Positions 16,536 to 25,619 of a stretch of DNA of 64,000 nt are shown here, piece after piece. The stretch is from Lachnospiraceae bacterium. GTDB taxonomy: Bacteria > Bacillota > Clostridia > Lachnospirales > Lachnospiraceae. Location: positions 56,971 through 120,970 of the forward strand of contig JAFTXG010000003.1 of assembly GCA_017461725.1 (NCBI GenBank). Direction: 5' to 3'. The notes below the pieces were generated by a model. The model worked only from the letters and a program-made list of their open reading frames with translations, did no database searches and was not told the DNA's origin. Each line of letters begins with the position of its first letter. The stretch's first letter is position 1. Made by a program: the position numbers and the translations under genes.

Positions 16536-17135
16536 ATGAACATATTAGCCATTGCTGACGAAGAATGCCCCGCACTGTGGGACTACTACTCCCCCGGTTC
16601 ACTGAATAAATATGATCTGATCATCTCCAGCGGCGATCTGGATGCCGCCTATCTGTCTTTCCTCGCCACCATGGCCAAATGCCCGGTGATGTATGTCCAT
16701 GGAAATCACGATGAGGATTATGCCACAAATCCGCCGGAGGGCTGTGAGTGTATCGACGGGAAGCTGGTTACCTTTCAGGGGGTTCGTATCTTAGGCCTTG
16801 GCGGCTGTATCGAATACACCGGCGGCACCCATCAATTTACCCAGAAGCAGATGCGAAAGCGCATCCGCAAACTGCGGTGGCAGCTCCATAAAGCCCGCGG
16901 TGTGGACATCGTGGTAGCCCATGCGGCACCGCAGGGTGTCGGCGATGCCGATGACTTCGTCCATCGGGGATTCTCCGCCTTCCTGAAACTGATCGAAAAA
17001 TATCACCCCAGATATCTGCTCCACGGCCATGTGCATCTGCGCTACGGCATCAACATCAAGCGGGAGCAGGAGTATCTGGGGACGAAAGTCATCAACGTGT
17101 GCGGACAATACACTCTGGATTATCCGGTAGATTGA
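16536..17135 (+). CDS. Metallophosphoesterase, calcineurin-like
   Basis: A 199-residue single-domain phosphoesterase. The metal-binding signatures are present in order: ISSGDLD (about 30-36), VHGNHDED (54-61), VVAHAAPQG near residue 130, and LLHGHVH near 167. The canonical first DxH motif is replaced by ADEEC near residue 7, so one metal ligand may differ. Substrates in this family range from nucleotides to phosphoproteins, and none can be assigned. The gene is divergent from the T-box operon. The start at 16536 is preceded only by a weak CAGAGGT; the longer open frame upstream overlaps the promoter region. Confidence 0.75.
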   Translation: MNILAIADEECPALWDYYSPGSLNKYDLIISSGDLDAAYLSFLATMAKCPVMYVHGNHDEDYATNPPEGCECIDGKLVTFQGVRILGLGGCIEYTGGTHQFTQKQMRKRIRKLRWQLHKARGVDIVVAHAAPQGVGDADDFVHRGFSAFLKLIEKYHPRYLLHGHVHLRYGINIKREQEYLGTKVINVCGQYTLDYPVD

Positions 17136-17153
17136 CTGCACGCAATGTAAGTA

Positions 17154-19052
17154 TTACCAGATAACGATACGTTTATCGGGTGCAATATACATTTGATCGG
17201 TTTCCTTAATGTCAAAGGTTGAATACCACTCCTTGAAGTTTCTGGGAGGAATATTTGCACGCAGTGAGCAGGGCCCGTGAACATCAACAGCCAGAAGCAT
17301 CTGTGAATATTCGGGCTTTGCCTTCTGGCACCATATTCTTGCCCAGTTGGAGAAATACTCTTCGTAGGATGCGCCGGCAGTAGTTGACATAATATCAAGG
17401 GTTACCGCCATACCGCCGTTGTCCGCCATATTTTCGCTGACAATAAATGCGCCGTTTACCTTTCCCCAAGGCAGCTCGATACCGTCGAATTGCTCGATCA
17501 TCTGCTGTACCTTTTTCTCAAATCGCTTGAAGTCATCTGCCGTCCACCAGTCGTTAATATTTCCTTTCTCGTCGCATTTTGCGCCATTGCTGTCGAATGC
17601 GTGGGAGATTTCGTGGCCGATAACAGCTCCGATACCGCCCAGGTTCTCACTTCTGGTCTGTTTCAGTGAGTAGAAGGGTGCCTGCAGGATCGCTGCGGGG
17701 AAGGTGATGTCATTGACAAAGGGATCGTAACAAGCGTTGACCATATGTCCGGGCATCGCCCAATTTTCGGGCTCGGTAGGCTTATCAAGCTTGCCAAACA
17801 AATCCAACGCCTTGATTTTCTTCAGGGAAAGCATGATGTCAAAGAGTGAATCATCGGGATTGAAAACAAGCTCGTTATAAATGGCTCTCGGCTTGTCGGG
17901 ATATCCCATCTTTACGCCCATCGTGGACAGCTTCAGAATGGCTTTTTCCTTGGTCTCATCGCCGAGGATTTCGTTTGTCTTGATACGCTTCTTATATGTA
18001 TCAATAATCTGATATACAATCTCTGTGATATCTTTCTTCGCTTCCTCGCCAAAGTACTTTTCGCCGTAGTAGATTCCGACGGGTTCGGAATACATACCTG
18101 CGGCAAGATTATATGCAAACTTCTCGATCGACTGCATTTTGGCGATGCCCATAATTGCCCGGCCATACATACCGCCGAGATCACGAAGCTCTTCGGACAA
18201 ATAGGAACAGGAATCCAAAAGACCTGTCACGTATGCCCAGTGCTTGTAAAGGTTAAGGCTGTCCGCATTGAGCAGTTTTGCGAAATCGCCAAAGTATCTG
18301 GGCTCGGTAACCACTGTCGTAGCAGGAACATGTCCAAACAGATCCTTCAGGATCGCAGGAAAATCAAGGGCTGACAGCATTTCCGCAGCCTTGTCGGTGT
18401 CCATGGGATTGTACATCTCAACGTATCTGGACCACTCCTCGCTGGTCTTTGCAAGCCCGCCGATGATTTCATCATACATAAGAGCGTCATTTACGTACTT
18501 TTCCTGATCCTCGGCAGAGAGATCAGTCTTCGCCATCACCATCTTTGCAACGTTTGTCCAAATGCCCAGAATCTGTGCCTTCTGCTCTGCCATCTCAGGC
18601 TTATAGTAGGATGCGTCGGGAAGGATCACGCCTGCACCCTGAATATAAACAAGGTGTCTCGTCGTGTTCTTCATATCCGTCTCAACACCGATGTTGATCG
18701 GAGTCGGGATCCCCCTTAACGACAGTGTCTTGTAAAGACGGCTAACATCTTCAACGGATTTGATTTCATCAAGAACTGCCAGATTTTTCAGCGCAGGTGC
18801 GATGCCGTGCTTTTCCTTTCTGTCTGCGTCCTTCACAAGTGCATAGAGCTCGCAAGCCCGCTTAAGATGATCGTTGGGATATGACTTGCTTTCCGCCATC
18901 GCTTCAAACTCGTCCATCATAATCTTCTCGACGCCGTTCGCAAGCTCTGTAAAACCGCCTGCGCAGGGCTTATCATCGGGAATAACAAGCTGATCCAGTG
19001 TTTCCTGGTTGACGAACATATAGAGGTCGTCCTGAATTCTGATATTTTCCAT
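17154..19052 (-). CDS. pepO: M13 family zinc metallopeptidase (PepO-like)
   Basis: A 632-residue oligoendopeptidase of the neprilysin family. The zinc site is GHEISHAFD (HExxH), with the third ligand in ENMADNGGM downstream; both are in the C-terminal third as usual. Substrate-binding NACYDPF is close to the family NAYY motif. There is no signal peptide, so it is cytoplasmic and probably degrades oligopeptides. The start at 19052 has AGGAG six bases upstream; the ATG six bases before it overlaps that site. It is a single-gene unit with its own promoter. Confidence 0.93.
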   Translation of the reverse strand: MENIRIQDDLYMFVNQETLDQLVIPDDKPCAGGFTELANGVEKIMMDEFEAMAESKSYPNDHLKRACELYALVKDADRKEKHGIAPALKNLAVLDEIKSVEDVSRLYKTLSLRGIPTPINIGVETDMKNTTRHLVYIQGAGVILPDASYYKPEMAEQKAQILGIWTNVAKMVMAKTDLSAEDQEKYVNDALMYDEIIGGLAKTSEEWSRYVEMYNPMDTDKAAEMLSALDFPAILKDLFGHVPATTVVTEPRYFGDFAKLLNADSLNLYKHWAYVTGLLDSCSYLSEELRDLGGMYGRAIMGIAKMQSIEKFAYNLAAGMYSEPVGIYYGEKYFGEEAKKDITEIVYQIIDTYKKRIKTNEILGDETKEKAILKLSTMGVKMGYPDKPRAIYNELVFNPDDSLFDIMLSLKKIKALDLFGKLDKPTEPENWAMPGHMVNACYDPFVNDITFPAAILQAPFYSLKQTRSENLGGIGAVIGHEISHAFDSNGAKCDEKGNINDWWTADDFKRFEKKVQQMIEQFDGIELPWGKVNGAFIVSENMADNGGMAVTLDIMSTTAGASYEEYFSNWARIWCQKAKPEYSQMLLAVDVHGPCSLRANIPPRNFKEWYSTFDIKETDQMYIAPDKRIVIW

Positions 19053-19108
19053 AAGCATCTCCTATTCGTTCATTTTATGCCCGGCAAATTCTGTATTTGC
19101 TTTGCTTT

Positions 19109-19137
19109 ATTGTATCTCAAGAATCCTAAAAACACAA
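19109..19137 (-). promoter_or_regulatory. Promoter of the M13 peptidase gene
   Basis: On the minus strand: TTGTGT, a 17-bp spacer, and TACAAT, about 55 bases before the start codon. Confidence 0.55.
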
Positions 19138-19247
19138 TATAAACCTATAGCAATATTTTCATAAATCCGTACACAAGGCACAAACAGGCGCAGAAAACGA
19201 TGGAACTGTCTCTTGTCATTCTCAACACGTTTTTGCAGTCATCGATT

Positions 19248-20666
19248 TTATCCCAATACCTGATCAAACCCAAAATACCGCAGCGTATTATTATAGCTGA
19301 TATTCTCTACCATCTGCCCCAGCGTCTCCATATCAGCGGGATACTCCCCGTTCTCCACCATCTCACCAAACAGGTTACAGAGAATACGTCGGAAATACTC
19401 ATGGCGCGTATAGCTCAAGAAGCTGCGTGAGTCCGTCAGCATACCAACAAAAGCGCCCATTACACCGAGACTCATCAAACTGGTCATCTGCGCCTCCATC
19501 CCGAGTTTGTGATCATTAAACCACCACGCTGATCCCTGCTGGATTTTTCCGGGAATGGGACTGTCCGTCTGGAAGCAACCCATGATCGTGCCGATGATAC
19601 CGTTATCCGCAGGATTCAAGGAATACAAAATGGTCTTACCCAGTGCCTTCTCAGCCTCCAGCTTGCACAACAGCTTGGCCAGCCCCACCGCGTTGGCCGC
19701 ATCATTCATGGAATCGAATCCGGTATCAGGTCCCAGTTTTCCAAACATCTTCGCTGAATTATCTCTCAGACAGCCGAAGTGGAGCTGCATCACCCAGCCA
19801 CGCTTCTCATACTCTTTTCCAACAGTGATCAGCAGTGCAGTGTGATATGCCAGCTGCTCATCCCAAGTGATTCCCTGTCCACCCTTTGCCTTTGCATAGA
19901 TGGCGTTCAACTCTTCCTCACTTGCCTCCACGCAGAAGCAGTAATCCAGCGCATGATCAGACACACAACATCCATGATCAGCAAAATACTGAATCCGGTC
20001 AACAAGCGCACGGCGCATATCCTCTACCGTATTGATGGCATATCCAACAACCGCCTCAAGCTTTGCCACATACTGAGGGAAATCCACCTTGTCTGCGCGC
20101 ATGGCCTTGTCGGGACGGAACGCGGGAAGAACCACTGCGGGGGACTCCGGATCTGCTGCCAACAGTTCATGCGCTCTCAGATCATCCGCCGGATCATCCG
20201 TGGTACAGATGAGCTTTACGCCTGATTTGCGGATAATTCCTCGAACCGACATCTCCGGTTCCGCCAGGATCCCATTACACTTTTCATAGATCTCCATGGC
20301 ATTCTTGCCATTGAGCGGTTCAGTGATGCCAAAATAGCGCTGAAGTTCCAGATGAGTCCAGTGATACAGCGGATTTCCGATCAGGTTAGGGATCGTCTCC
20401 GCCCATTTCTGGAATTTCTGTGCGGGTGACGCGTCACCGGTGATGTAATACTCCGGCACACCGTTTGACCGCATTGCTCTCCACTTGTAATGATCACCGC
20501 CCAGCCACACTTCCGTGATAGAGTCATAACGCTTGTCCTCATAAATCTCCATCGGATTGATATGGCAGTGATAATCAATGATGGGCATTTTCGCCGCATG
20601 GTTGTGGTACAGCTGTTTTGCCGTCTCGGTTTTTAACAGAAAATCCTGATTCATAAACTGTGCCAT
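19248..20666 (-). CDS. uxaC: Glucuronate/galacturonate isomerase
   Basis: A 472-residue member of the uronate isomerase family, converting D-galacturonate to D-tagaturonate (or glucuronate to fructuronate). Visible family motifs include DYHCHINP near residue 29 (metal-binding His pair), TTDDPADDL, and LTDSRSFLSYTRHEYFRRILC near the C-terminus. The length is typical. The start at 20666 follows GGGAGGAAG. It is the last gene of a long minus-strand unit that also carries UxaB and UxaA, which together convert galacturonate to 2-keto-3-deoxygluconate. The next enzymes (KdgK, KdgA) are not in the window. Confidence 0.96.
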   Translation of the reverse strand: MAQFMNQDFLLKTETAKQLYHNHAAKMPIIDYHCHINPMEIYEDKRYDSITEVWLGGDHYKWRAMRSNGVPEYYITGDASPAQKFQKWAETIPNLIGNPLYHWTHLELQRYFGITEPLNGKNAMEIYEKCNGILAEPEMSVRGIIRKSGVKLICTTDDPADDLRAHELLAADPESPAVVLPAFRPDKAMRADKVDFPQYVAKLEAVVGYAINTVEDMRRALVDRIQYFADHGCCVSDHALDYCFCVEASEEELNAIYAKAKGGQGITWDEQLAYHTALLITVGKEYEKRGWVMQLHFGCLRDNSAKMFGKLGPDTGFDSMNDAANAVGLAKLLCKLEAEKALGKTILYSLNPADNGIIGTIMGCFQTDSPIPGKIQQGSAWWFNDHKLGMEAQMTSLMSLGVMGAFVGMLTDSRSFLSYTRHEYFRRILCNLFGEMVENGEYPADMETLGQMVENISYNNTLRYFGFDQVLG

Positions 20667-20691
20667 TTGTAACTTCCTCCCTACCCGTATC

Positions 20692-21540
20692 TTATTTATA
20701 TACTCTGAATCCATTTCCAACAATCTGCTGTGATTCAGAAAAAATAATAAATGCCTGGTCATCCATATTTAAAACACTCTCCTGAAACTTCGGAAGCTCG
20801 TTTTCTTTCAATGCGCACATCAATACTTTTTTATCATCCATCGTGTATGCACCTACGGAGTCGATCATTGTCACTCCCCTCGGTGAATGGGATACCAGAT
20901 ATCGGGAAATTTCAGTGCCTTTTTCCGTCACAACAAAAGCCAGCTTTGACACATTCAGCTTGCTGATCAAAAAATTGATGGAAAACGATGCCAAAAACAA
21001 TGCAATGATCCCATACAATGCCAGATCGAAGGTCCTGAACACACAGAATGAAATCATAATCACCGCAGCATCTACCGCGAGCAACAGACTTCCGATCTTG
21101 ACATGTGGAAAAGCACATTGAACGAGCCTGCTCAAAATATCGGTTCCACCGGTGGAGGCGCCCTCAATCAGAGTCAAGCCAATCCCCACACCATATAAGA
21201 CCGAGCCGAACACGGCAGCCAGAAATACATCTGTTGTCACCGGCGGAATGCAGGTAAATATCTGCACTAAAACGGAAAGCAGCATTGAGCCAAGGATTGT
21301 ATCCTTTACAAATGAAAATCCCAGAAACTTCAATGCCAAAACTAATAACACAACATTAATCACCGCAAATGATATACCCGGTTGAATGCCTAGCGTATGG
21401 AACAAAATCGTCGATATGCCGGAAACGCCTCCGCTGACAATTTTATTTGGTGTGTAAAATACACTGATTGCTAACGCTACCAACACCACTCCGCAAACAA
21501 TCGTTGCATACTTTTTTATTCCTTTATCATACTTTTTCAT
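20692..21540 (-). CDS. YitT family membrane protein
   Basis: A 282-residue protein with five or six membrane helices in the first 170 residues (YTPNKIVSGGVSGI and GASTGGTDI are family signatures) and a C-terminal cytoplasmic DUF2179 domain (VVTEKGTEISRYL onward). The family's transport function is not well defined. It lies between uxaA and uxaC with gaps of 41 and 25 bases, so it is part of the uronate unit; a role in uptake or efflux of a pathway compound is inference. Confidence 0.88.
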   Translation of the reverse strand: MKKYDKGIKKYATIVCGVVLVALAISVFYTPNKIVSGGVSGISTILFHTLGIQPGISFAVINVVLLVLALKFLGFSFVKDTILGSMLLSVLVQIFTCIPPVTTDVFLAAVFGSVLYGVGIGLTLIEGASTGGTDILSRLVQCAFPHVKIGSLLLAVDAAVIMISFCVFRTFDLALYGIIALFLASFSINFLISKLNVSKLAFVVTEKGTEISRYLVSHSPRGVTMIDSVGAYTMDDKKVLMCALKENELPKFQESVLNMDDQAFIIFSESQQIVGNGFRVYK

Positions 21541-21581
21541 GATGTCTCAATACTCCAGTCGCTTCATCCATCTCTGTCCGA

Positions 21582-23066
21582 TTACAGGGTTACCCCTTGC
21601 TTAAAAATCGCCATATCATGGAACCCGGCGATCTCACTGTGAACTTTTTTCCCGGATGCCACCTCGATCACGTAATCGAATAACCGCTGTGTCTCCTCCA
21701 CCATCGTTTTATCCTCTATCAGCCCTCCGGCATTGAAGTCGATCCAGTTGGACTTGTTCTCTGCCAGTCCGGTATTAGTTGAAATCTTTACGGTCGGAAC
21801 AGGCGACGCAAAGGGTGTTCCCCTTCCGGTGGTAAACAGAACGATCTGCGCCCCAGCTGCCGCCAGTGCCGTGGAGGCAACCAGATCATTTCCGGGCGCG
21901 CTCAAAAGGTTCAGGCCTGCCCGCGTTGCTGTCTCCCCGTAGGAAAGCACTCCTCTGACCGGCATGCTTCCGGATTTCTGGGTACAGCCCAGCGACTTGT
22001 CCTCAAGTGTGGAAATCCCGCCGGCCTTATTTCCGGGCGAAGGATTCTCATAGATAGTCTGATTATGACTCTTGAAGTAATTTTTAAAATCGTTGATCAG
22101 ATCCACCGTCTGACTGAACAGCTTCTCATCCGCGCAGCGGTTCATCAGAATGGTCTCCGCACCGAACATTTCCGGCACTTCCGTCAGGATCGTCGTACCG
22201 CCTTTGGAAATCAGCAGATCAGAAAACCGTCCTACCAACGGATTTGCCGTGATACCGGAAAATCCGTCGCTGCCTCCGCACTTCATGCCGACAATCAGCC
22301 TGCTCACGCTGACCGGCTCACGCTCAAAGCCTGACGCATACTCGATCAGTTCTTTGACTATCTTCACCCCTTCCGCGATCTCATCCCAGCAATCCTGAGC
22401 GACAAGAAATCTTACCCGTGAGTTATCGTAATCTCCGATATAAGGTTTCAATACGTCGATATTACTGTTTTCACAGCCAAGGCCCAGCACCAGCACTCCG
22501 CCGGCATTGGGATGGTTGATCAGATCCGCCAGAATCCTTCTGGTATTCTCCTGATCGTCCCCCATCTGTGAGCAGCCGTAGGGATGAGGAAAAGCGATCA
22601 CCTCATCCACGCTGCCCTGAATATATGCATTGGCCTGTCTTGCGATTGTGGTCGCCACATTATTGACGCAACCCACAGTGGGGATTATCCAAATTTCATT
22701 GCGGACACCGACTTTGCCGTCCGGGCGTACAAAGCCCATGAACGTGGCACCTTCCGATTTCACTTCCTTCACCGGTGTCGGATCGTATGTATATTCCAGA
22801 AGATCGCCCAGGGCAGTCTTTACATTGTGAGTATGAATCCAGTCACCGGCTTTGATCTCTTCCTTCGCAAAGCCGATACAATATCCATATTTGATCACTT
22901 CACAGCCCGCCGGAATATCCCGGACAGCCATCTTGTGTCCTGCCGGGATCTCCGCCTTTGCCGTCACGGCGCTGCCATCATCCAAGGTCACCTCCGTGCC
23001 CTCAGGCATAGCCTGCAGTGCTACGATCACATTGTCATTATCATTGATTTTTATGAAAGTTTGCAT
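21582..23066 (-). CDS. uxaA: Altronate dehydratase
   Basis: A 494-residue full-length UxaA containing the small N-terminal SAF-like domain (about 1-95) and the large catalytic domain. It dehydrates D-altronate to 2-keto-3-deoxy-D-gluconate. Conserved stretches are GYGxD-type VRNEIWIIPTVGCVNN, AFPHPYGCSQMGDD, VLGLGCEN and GMKCGGSDGFSG. The start overlaps the end of uxaB by 16 bases. It acts downstream of UxaB in galacturonate breakdown. Confidence 0.96.
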   Translation of the reverse strand: MQTFIKINDNDNVIVALQAMPEGTEVTLDDGSAVTAKAEIPAGHKMAVRDIPAGCEVIKYGYCIGFAKEEIKAGDWIHTHNVKTALGDLLEYTYDPTPVKEVKSEGATFMGFVRPDGKVGVRNEIWIIPTVGCVNNVATTIARQANAYIQGSVDEVIAFPHPYGCSQMGDDQENTRRILADLINHPNAGGVLVLGLGCENSNIDVLKPYIGDYDNSRVRFLVAQDCWDEIAEGVKIVKELIEYASGFEREPVSVSRLIVGMKCGGSDGFSGITANPLVGRFSDLLISKGGTTILTEVPEMFGAETILMNRCADEKLFSQTVDLINDFKNYFKSHNQTIYENPSPGNKAGGISTLEDKSLGCTQKSGSMPVRGVLSYGETATRAGLNLLSAPGNDLVASTALAAAGAQIVLFTTGRGTPFASPVPTVKISTNTGLAENKSNWIDFNAGGLIEDKTMVEETQRLFDYVIEVASGKKVHSEIAGFHDMAIFKQGVTL

Positions 23067-24526
23067 AATGCTGCCCTCATACCGTTTGCCCTGATATCGT
23101 CCAGATAGGCTGTAACTGCCCCGGTCAGACCGGGAACTTTATTCAAATCCTGACCGAAGAAGTCTTCTCTGCCAAGGAATGCAGAAACAAATTCCATCGT
23201 CTCTTTCTCGCAATTGTCACGGAAGAATTCCAGAACAGACAGATCATCCACGATGTTATATTCCTGTCCACCCCGGTGTCCGATCAGCGCTTTTCCTCTG
23301 AGCTCGGTACCGGAGTAGAACGCAATCAAGGCTGCCAGCGAGAAAGTCAGATGTACCGGCAGTTTACCAAATTTGTCTATGTACTCCAAAAAGCTGGGCA
23401 TGCATCTTGCCCTCCACTTGGAGACGGAATTCAGGGAAATCGCCAGCAGGGAGTGATCCACATAGGGGTTATTAAAGCGGTTCACCACTGCCCCCGCAAA
23501 CTCCTCCAGTTCCTCTTTCGGAAGGGACAGGGTGGGGATCACCTCATCATAAAGCGTCTTCAGCATAAAGCTTCGGATATCCTCATCCTGCATGGAATCC
23601 CGCACGATATCCTTTCCGGCTAGGTAGGCCGCCAGCACAAAGGATGTGTGCGCTCCGTTGAGGATACGTACCTTTCTCTGCTTGTAGGGTTTGTGGTCAT
23701 CGGTGAAGATCACATCCATGCCCGGCATATCCGCCATGGCCTTGTCCAGCGGAAGTTCTTCACTGATCTCTTTGTCTGATTCGATAACCCAGAGCGCAAA
23801 GGGTTCGCCAGTTACCATGATGCGGTCCTCATAGCCCAGTTTTTCCCACTCTTCCTTCTCGTTAGCTCTGGGATATCCGGTAACGATGCGATCGACCAGC
23901 GTGGAGGTGAACACACAGGCCTCCTCCACCCAGTTCTTAAATTCGTCTCCCAGTCCCCAACGCCGGGTCAGCTGCATGACGCATTTTTTCAGCATGACTC
24001 CATTGTCATCGATCAGCTCAACCGGCAGCATCACCAGACCCTTGGTCAGATCCCCCTGAAAATTCTCAAAACGGTGATATAAAAACTTGGTCAGCTTTCC
24101 CGGGAAGGACTTGGGCGGAGCGAATTCAAACGCATCCGTCTCATCATAGACGATTCCCGCCTCTGTGGTGTTGGAGATCACAAAACGCAGGGACGAAAGC
24201 TCTGCCAGTCCCATGTATTTCTCATATTCGCCGCATGCATCCACCGTATCCGCCACGCTGGTCACGATTCGGTTCATGACCTTCGCCTCGCCGTTTACAT
24301 TGCCCCGCAGAGAGACCGTGTACAGACAGTCCTGATCGCGGAACTTGTCCTGACTGCCGGAGTCAATGGATCTGACAATGACGATATCGCCGTCAAACAG
24401 TCCTTTCTCGTTGGCAATGTCGATCATGTAGTCTGCAAAGCCCCGAAGGAAGTTGCCGCCGCCAAACTGCACTACTCTGATTGGTCTATTTACTTTCCCG
24501 ATCATGCTTTTGCTTAACGTTTTCAT
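23051..24526 (-). CDS. uxaB: Tagaturonate reductase (altronate oxidoreductase)
   Basis: A 491-residue member of the mannitol dehydrogenase superfamily. The N-terminal Rossmann motif is VQFGGGNFLRGF (about 19-30). The catalytic Lys/Asn region near the middle contains KVRILNGAHTSFV. It reduces D-tagaturonate to D-altronate using NADH. It is placed between aldose epimerase and uxaA, with the usual pathway grouping. The close relative UxuB (fructuronate reductase) is less likely because uxaA, rather than uxuA, follows. Confidence 0.93.
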   Translation of the reverse strand: MKTLSKSMIGKVNRPIRVVQFGGGNFLRGFADYMIDIANEKGLFDGDIVIVRSIDSGSQDKFRDQDCLYTVSLRGNVNGEAKVMNRIVTSVADTVDACGEYEKYMGLAELSSLRFVISNTTEAGIVYDETDAFEFAPPKSFPGKLTKFLYHRFENFQGDLTKGLVMLPVELIDDNGVMLKKCVMQLTRRWGLGDEFKNWVEEACVFTSTLVDRIVTGYPRANEKEEWEKLGYEDRIMVTGEPFALWVIESDKEISEELPLDKAMADMPGMDVIFTDDHKPYKQRKVRILNGAHTSFVLAAYLAGKDIVRDSMQDEDIRSFMLKTLYDEVIPTLSLPKEELEEFAGAVVNRFNNPYVDHSLLAISLNSVSKWRARCMPSFLEYIDKFGKLPVHLTFSLAALIAFYSGTELRGKALIGHRGGQEYNIVDDLSVLEFFRDNCEKETMEFVSAFLGREDFFGQDLNKVPGLTGAVTAYLDDIRANGMRAALCKLS

Positions 24527-24565
24527 AATCTCTCCTGTCTGAACTCCATGTATTGATCATTTTTC

Positions 24566-25612
24566 CTACTCAGTCAAAAACCGGTAAATCGTGCGTGACC
24601 GAAACACCTTTCCTGCCGTCAGAATACTGCTGGGAAAGGTCGGCTCCTTGCAGGCATTCGGATAGAACTGCGTTTCCAGACAGAGACCTGCACTTCCCTG
24701 ATATACCGCACCATTTTTCCCTTTGATATCCTTTAGAAAGCTTGCCGAGCACAGCTGCAGACCACACAGATCGGAGTACACCTCCATGCTGATCCCACTT
24801 TCCGGGCTGTGGAGCTTTGCCATTTTCTTTAACTGCCCGTCGTTTGCAAACACATAGTTGTGGTCATAACCACCCGCCATCTGAAGGGGCAGATAATCCG
24901 CATTGATGTCCTCGCCAACCATCTTTTTTCGACGAAAGTCCATCGGAGTTCCCTCCACAGTGGCAATCTCGCCGGTGGGAATCAGACTTTTACTCGTCAA
25001 CAAAAAGCCGTCGGAGTACACTTCCAGCTCATGCTGCAGGACATTTCCGCGATTGTGTCCGCTCAGATTGAAGTAGGAATGATTCGTCGGATTTACCACC
25101 GTCGTCCGGTCGCTGACCATTACATAATCAATGATAAACTCGTTATTTTCGGTCAGTGTGTACCTGATTTTCTGTTCCAGATTACCCGGAAATCCCTGCT
25201 CCATGTGAGGGCTTGTCCTGGTAAATTCAACAAAGCGCGCTTCTTCGCGTTCGCCGACAGCTGCCTCGTAGGACTTTGTGTGGGAACGATCATTGCCGCT
25301 GTGAATATTGTGGACACCATTGTTGGCATCCAGCCAGTACTCCACTCCTTCAATGACAACACGGGCGTCTGCAATCCGATTACAATTTCTGCCGACATAC
25401 GCGCCAAAGCCGGTTCGAGTATCGTAGTATTCTTCCAGGGAATCAAACCCCAGCACCACATCTCTAATCTCGCCGAACCTGTCCGGAACACGGATCGCCA
25501 AAACAAGCGCACCGAAATCGGACACCTCCACCACTAAACCAGCTTTGTTCTCCAAACGATATCGGCCGGCCAACTCGCCATTTTTTGTTATGCCAAATTT
25601 TGTTTTTTTCAT
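24566..25612 (-). CDS. galM: Aldose 1-epimerase
   Basis: A 348-residue mutarotase. Conserved features are GRNCNRIADA near residue 80, the His in HNIHSGN (about 108-114), NPTNHSYFNLSG near 180, DHNYVF, and the catalytic Glu in LCLETQFYPNA near 310. It interconverts the anomers of a pyranose, here probably galacturonate or another sugar released by the GH4 enzyme. It is separated from uxaB by 39 bases and from the GH4 gene by 7, so cotranscription is likely. Confidence 0.93.
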   Translation of the reverse strand: MKKTKFGITKNGELAGRYRLENKAGLVVEVSDFGALVLAIRVPDRFGEIRDVVLGFDSLEEYYDTRTGFGAYVGRNCNRIADARVVIEGVEYWLDANNGVHNIHSGNDRSHTKSYEAAVGEREEARFVEFTRTSPHMEQGFPGNLEQKIRYTLTENNEFIIDYVMVSDRTTVVNPTNHSYFNLSGHNRGNVLQHELEVYSDGFLLTSKSLIPTGEIATVEGTPMDFRRKKMVGEDINADYLPLQMAGGYDHNYVFANDGQLKKMAKLHSPESGISMEVYSDLCGLQLCSASFLKDIKGKNGAVYQGSAGLCLETQFYPNACKEPTFPSSILTAGKVFRSRTIYRFLTE

Positions 25613-25619
25613 GATTAGA

